A stretch of 64,000 nucleotides of DNA. It comes from Paractinoplanes tereljensis. GTDB taxonomy: Bacteria; Actinomycetota; Actinomycetes; Mycobacteriales; Micromonosporaceae. The number at the start of each line of letters is the position of its first letter. Position 1 is the stretch's first letter. Positions 62,676 to 64,000 of this stretch are shown in pieces. Made by a program: the position numbers and the translations under genes. The stretch covers positions 599,640-663,639 of the forward strand of contig NZ_BOMY01000002.1 of assembly GCF_016862435.1 (NCBI RefSeq), in the 5' to 3' direction. A model generated the notes under the pieces. The model was not told the origin of the DNA, did no database searches, and was given only the letters and a program-made list of their open reading frames with translations.

Positions 62676-64000
62676 GTGAAACGTCGAACCCCCCTGATCA
62701 TCGCGCTGGCTGCTGGTACCGCAGCCGCTTCCGCGATGGTTGCGGTGGCCGGGCCGGCCACCGCAGAGCCGATTGACCCGACGGCCGCCACCAAGCTCGC
62801 CGCCACCAAGGCCGACGCCCTTGTCGCCAGCAAGCCTGCCGTCCTCCAGGCCAGCACGGCGGACACGTTCCAGCGTCAGCCCGTCCTCTCGTCGCACGGC
62901 CTCAACTACACCCCGTACCTCCGGTACTACAAGGGCCTGAAGGTCGAGGGCGGCGACCTCGTCGTCCTGACCGACGCGAGCGGCGCGACCAAGTACACCT
63001 CGGTCGCCCAGACCAGCCCGATCGGTGAGCTGGCCATCACCCCGAAGATCGCCGACACGGCGGCCGCGGCTACGGCCAAGGCTCAGCTCAAGACGGTCTC
63101 CGGCGTGGAGGGCACCAAGCTCGTCGTGGTCGCCGCCGAGGGCGCGGCCGCGAAGCTGGCCTGGCAGACCACGGTCAACGGCACCGGCGCCGAGGGCGCC
63201 AGCCGGCTCACGGTCAACGTGGACGCGCAGACCGGTGCGGTGCTCAGCACCAAGGAGCACGTCACCAACGTGGCCGGCACGGGCACCGGCTGGATCAACG
63301 GCGCGGTGTCGATCGACACCACGCTGTCCGGCTCGACGTACTCGATGAAGTCCTCCACCCAGGCCACGATGCAGTGCCAGGACGCGTCGACCAACACGAC
63401 GTTCAGCGGCACCGACAACGTCTGGGGCACCGGCGTCGGCACCAGCAAGGAGACCGGTTGCGTCGACGGCCTCTACGTCGGCGAGGGCCAGACCAAGATG
63501 CTCTCGGCGTGGCTCGGCCGTAACGGCCAGGACGGCTCCGGCGGCGCGTGGCCGATCCGGGTCGGCCTGAACGACCAGAACGCGTACTACGACGGCACCC
63601 AGGTGCAGATCGGCAAGAACACCGCCGGTCAGTGGATCTCCTCGGCCGACGTGCTGGGCCACGAGCTCGGCCACGGCATCGACGACACCACCCCCGGTGG
63701 TATCTCGGCCAGCGGCACCCAGGAGTTCGTCGCCGACACGTTCGGCGCCGCCACTGAGTGGTACCTCAACAACGCGAACGACCCGCCGGACTACCTGGTC
63801 GGCGAAGAGGTCAACCTGGTTGGCTCGGGCGCGATCCGCAACATGTACAACCCGTCGGCGCTCGGCGACGACAACTGCTACTCCAGCAGCACCCCGAGCG
63901 ACGAGGTGCACGCCGCGGCCGGTCCCGGTAACCACTGGTTCTACCTGCTCGCGCAGGGCACCAGCGGCAACGGCCAGCCCGCGTCGACCACCTGTAACAG
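62676..64000 (+). CDS. M4 family (thermolysin-like) secreted metalloprotease, N-terminal part
   Basis: Partial: the frame is open to the window end with at least 441 residues. The GTG start has AAAAGGAG eight bases upstream. A signal peptide ends near VAGPATA (about residue 29). The FTP/PepSY-type propeptide runs to about 200 (LSSHGLNYTPYLRYYKGLKV is its start). The zinc site is HELGH (329-333) with the third ligand in TQEFVADTFGAA. The expected C-terminal catalytic His lies near the end or beyond. Such proteases are exported as zymogens and degrade extracellular protein. With the S53 protease at the other end of the window, it adds to a saprophytic secreted set. Confidence 0.93.
   Translation, partial: MKRRTPLIIALAAGTAAASAMVAVAGPATAEPIDPTAATKLAATKADALVASKPAVLQASTADTFQRQPVLSSHGLNYTPYLRYYKGLKVEGGDLVVLTDASGATKYTSVAQTSPIGELAITPKIADTAAAATAKAQLKTVSGVEGTKLVVVAAEGAAAKLAWQTTVNGTGAEGASRLTVNVDAQTGAVLSTKEHVTNVAGTGTGWINGAVSIDTTLSGSTYSMKSSTQATMQCQDASTNTTFSGTDNVWGTGVGTSKETGCVDGLYVGEGQTKMLSAWLGRNGQDGSGGAWPIRVGLNDQNAYYDGTQVQIGKNTAGQWISSADVLGHELGHGIDDTTPGGISASGTQEFVADTFGAATEWYLNNANDPPDYLVGEEVNLVGSGAIRNMYNPSALGDDNCYSSSTPSDEVHAAAGPGNHWFYLLAQGTSGNGQPASTTCN

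Noticed and set aside
1..64000. tRNA or rRNA genes, insertion sequences, prophage or integrase genes, CRISPR arrays
   Set aside because: I looked through all gaps and found no cloverleaf-like tRNA, no rRNA sequence, no transposase or integrase motif, and no att-type duplications. The window appears to be chromosomal with no recognisable mobile element.

Overview
The window is dense, high-GC actinobacterial DNA. Many genes start with GTG, several appear leaderless, coding density is high, and genes often overlap by the 4-base ATGA or GTGA pattern. The gene families (SARP regulator, class E sortase-type LAxTG surface protein, aerobic cobalamin genes, LLM flavin/F420-type oxidoreductases, several secreted hydrolases) fit a soil filamentous actinomycete. 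Micromonosporaceae, Actinoplanes-like, is my best guess, but this is inference and not a measured placement.

Layout. 1-2.5 kb: the C-terminal part of a secreted S53 (sedolisin) protease and a small heat-shock protein with a possible HAIR operator. 1.9-8.6 kb (minus strand): a dpp/opp-type ABC importer operon (dppC, lipoprotein SBP, terminator, dppB, dppD, dppF) that ends in a membrane-anchored CBM6 protein. A CebR/LacI-like palindrome lies in the 583-base upstream gap, so oligosaccharide import is an alternative to peptide import. 9.2-12.4 kb: an LLM oxidoreductase, an Hsp70 homologue without a substrate-binding domain, and a TPR protein. 12.4-20.3 kb: aerobic cobalamin genes cobF, cobN (behind a cobalamin riboswitch), cobG, cobH and a cobI-cobJ fusion.

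20.6-31.3 kb: a secreted clan-A glycoside hydrolase with a C-terminal carbohydrate-binding domain converges on a translationally coupled seven-gene minus-strand operon for a surface glycan or exopolysaccharide (GT2, three GT4, a GT-C-like membrane protein, a DUF1616-like protein, a Wzx-like flippase). A secreted L-type lectin lies beyond it. 31.4-41.4 kb (minus): a choline/glycine betaine uptake and demethylation operon (GMC oxidase, ProV, fused double ProW, ProX, dimethylglycine oxidase, sarcosine oxidase, Rieske betaine monooxygenase), which reads as choline to glycine.

41.5-48.9 kb: GDPD phosphodiesterase, LAxTG surface protein with a Gly/Gln/Asn repeat tract, siderophore-interacting protein under an iron box, MFS transporter, a decayed stretch (XRE regulator with an in-frame TAA and lost C-terminus, SDR with a large internal deletion), alpha/beta hydrolase and methyltransferase. 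48.9-60.7 kb: a SARP/NB-ARC/TPR regulator divergent from a ~2984-residue secreted protein. That protein combines SpvB, FG-GAP, Tc-type mid, RHS, Hint and AHH-nuclease regions, and the spacer between the two genes carries 11-base-period direct repeats of SARP-operator type. No immunity gene follows the toxin. This regulator/toxin pair is the most interesting locus. 60.8-64 kb: PL7 alginate lyase, a second LLM oxidoreductase, and the start of an M4 thermolysin-like protease cut by the window end.
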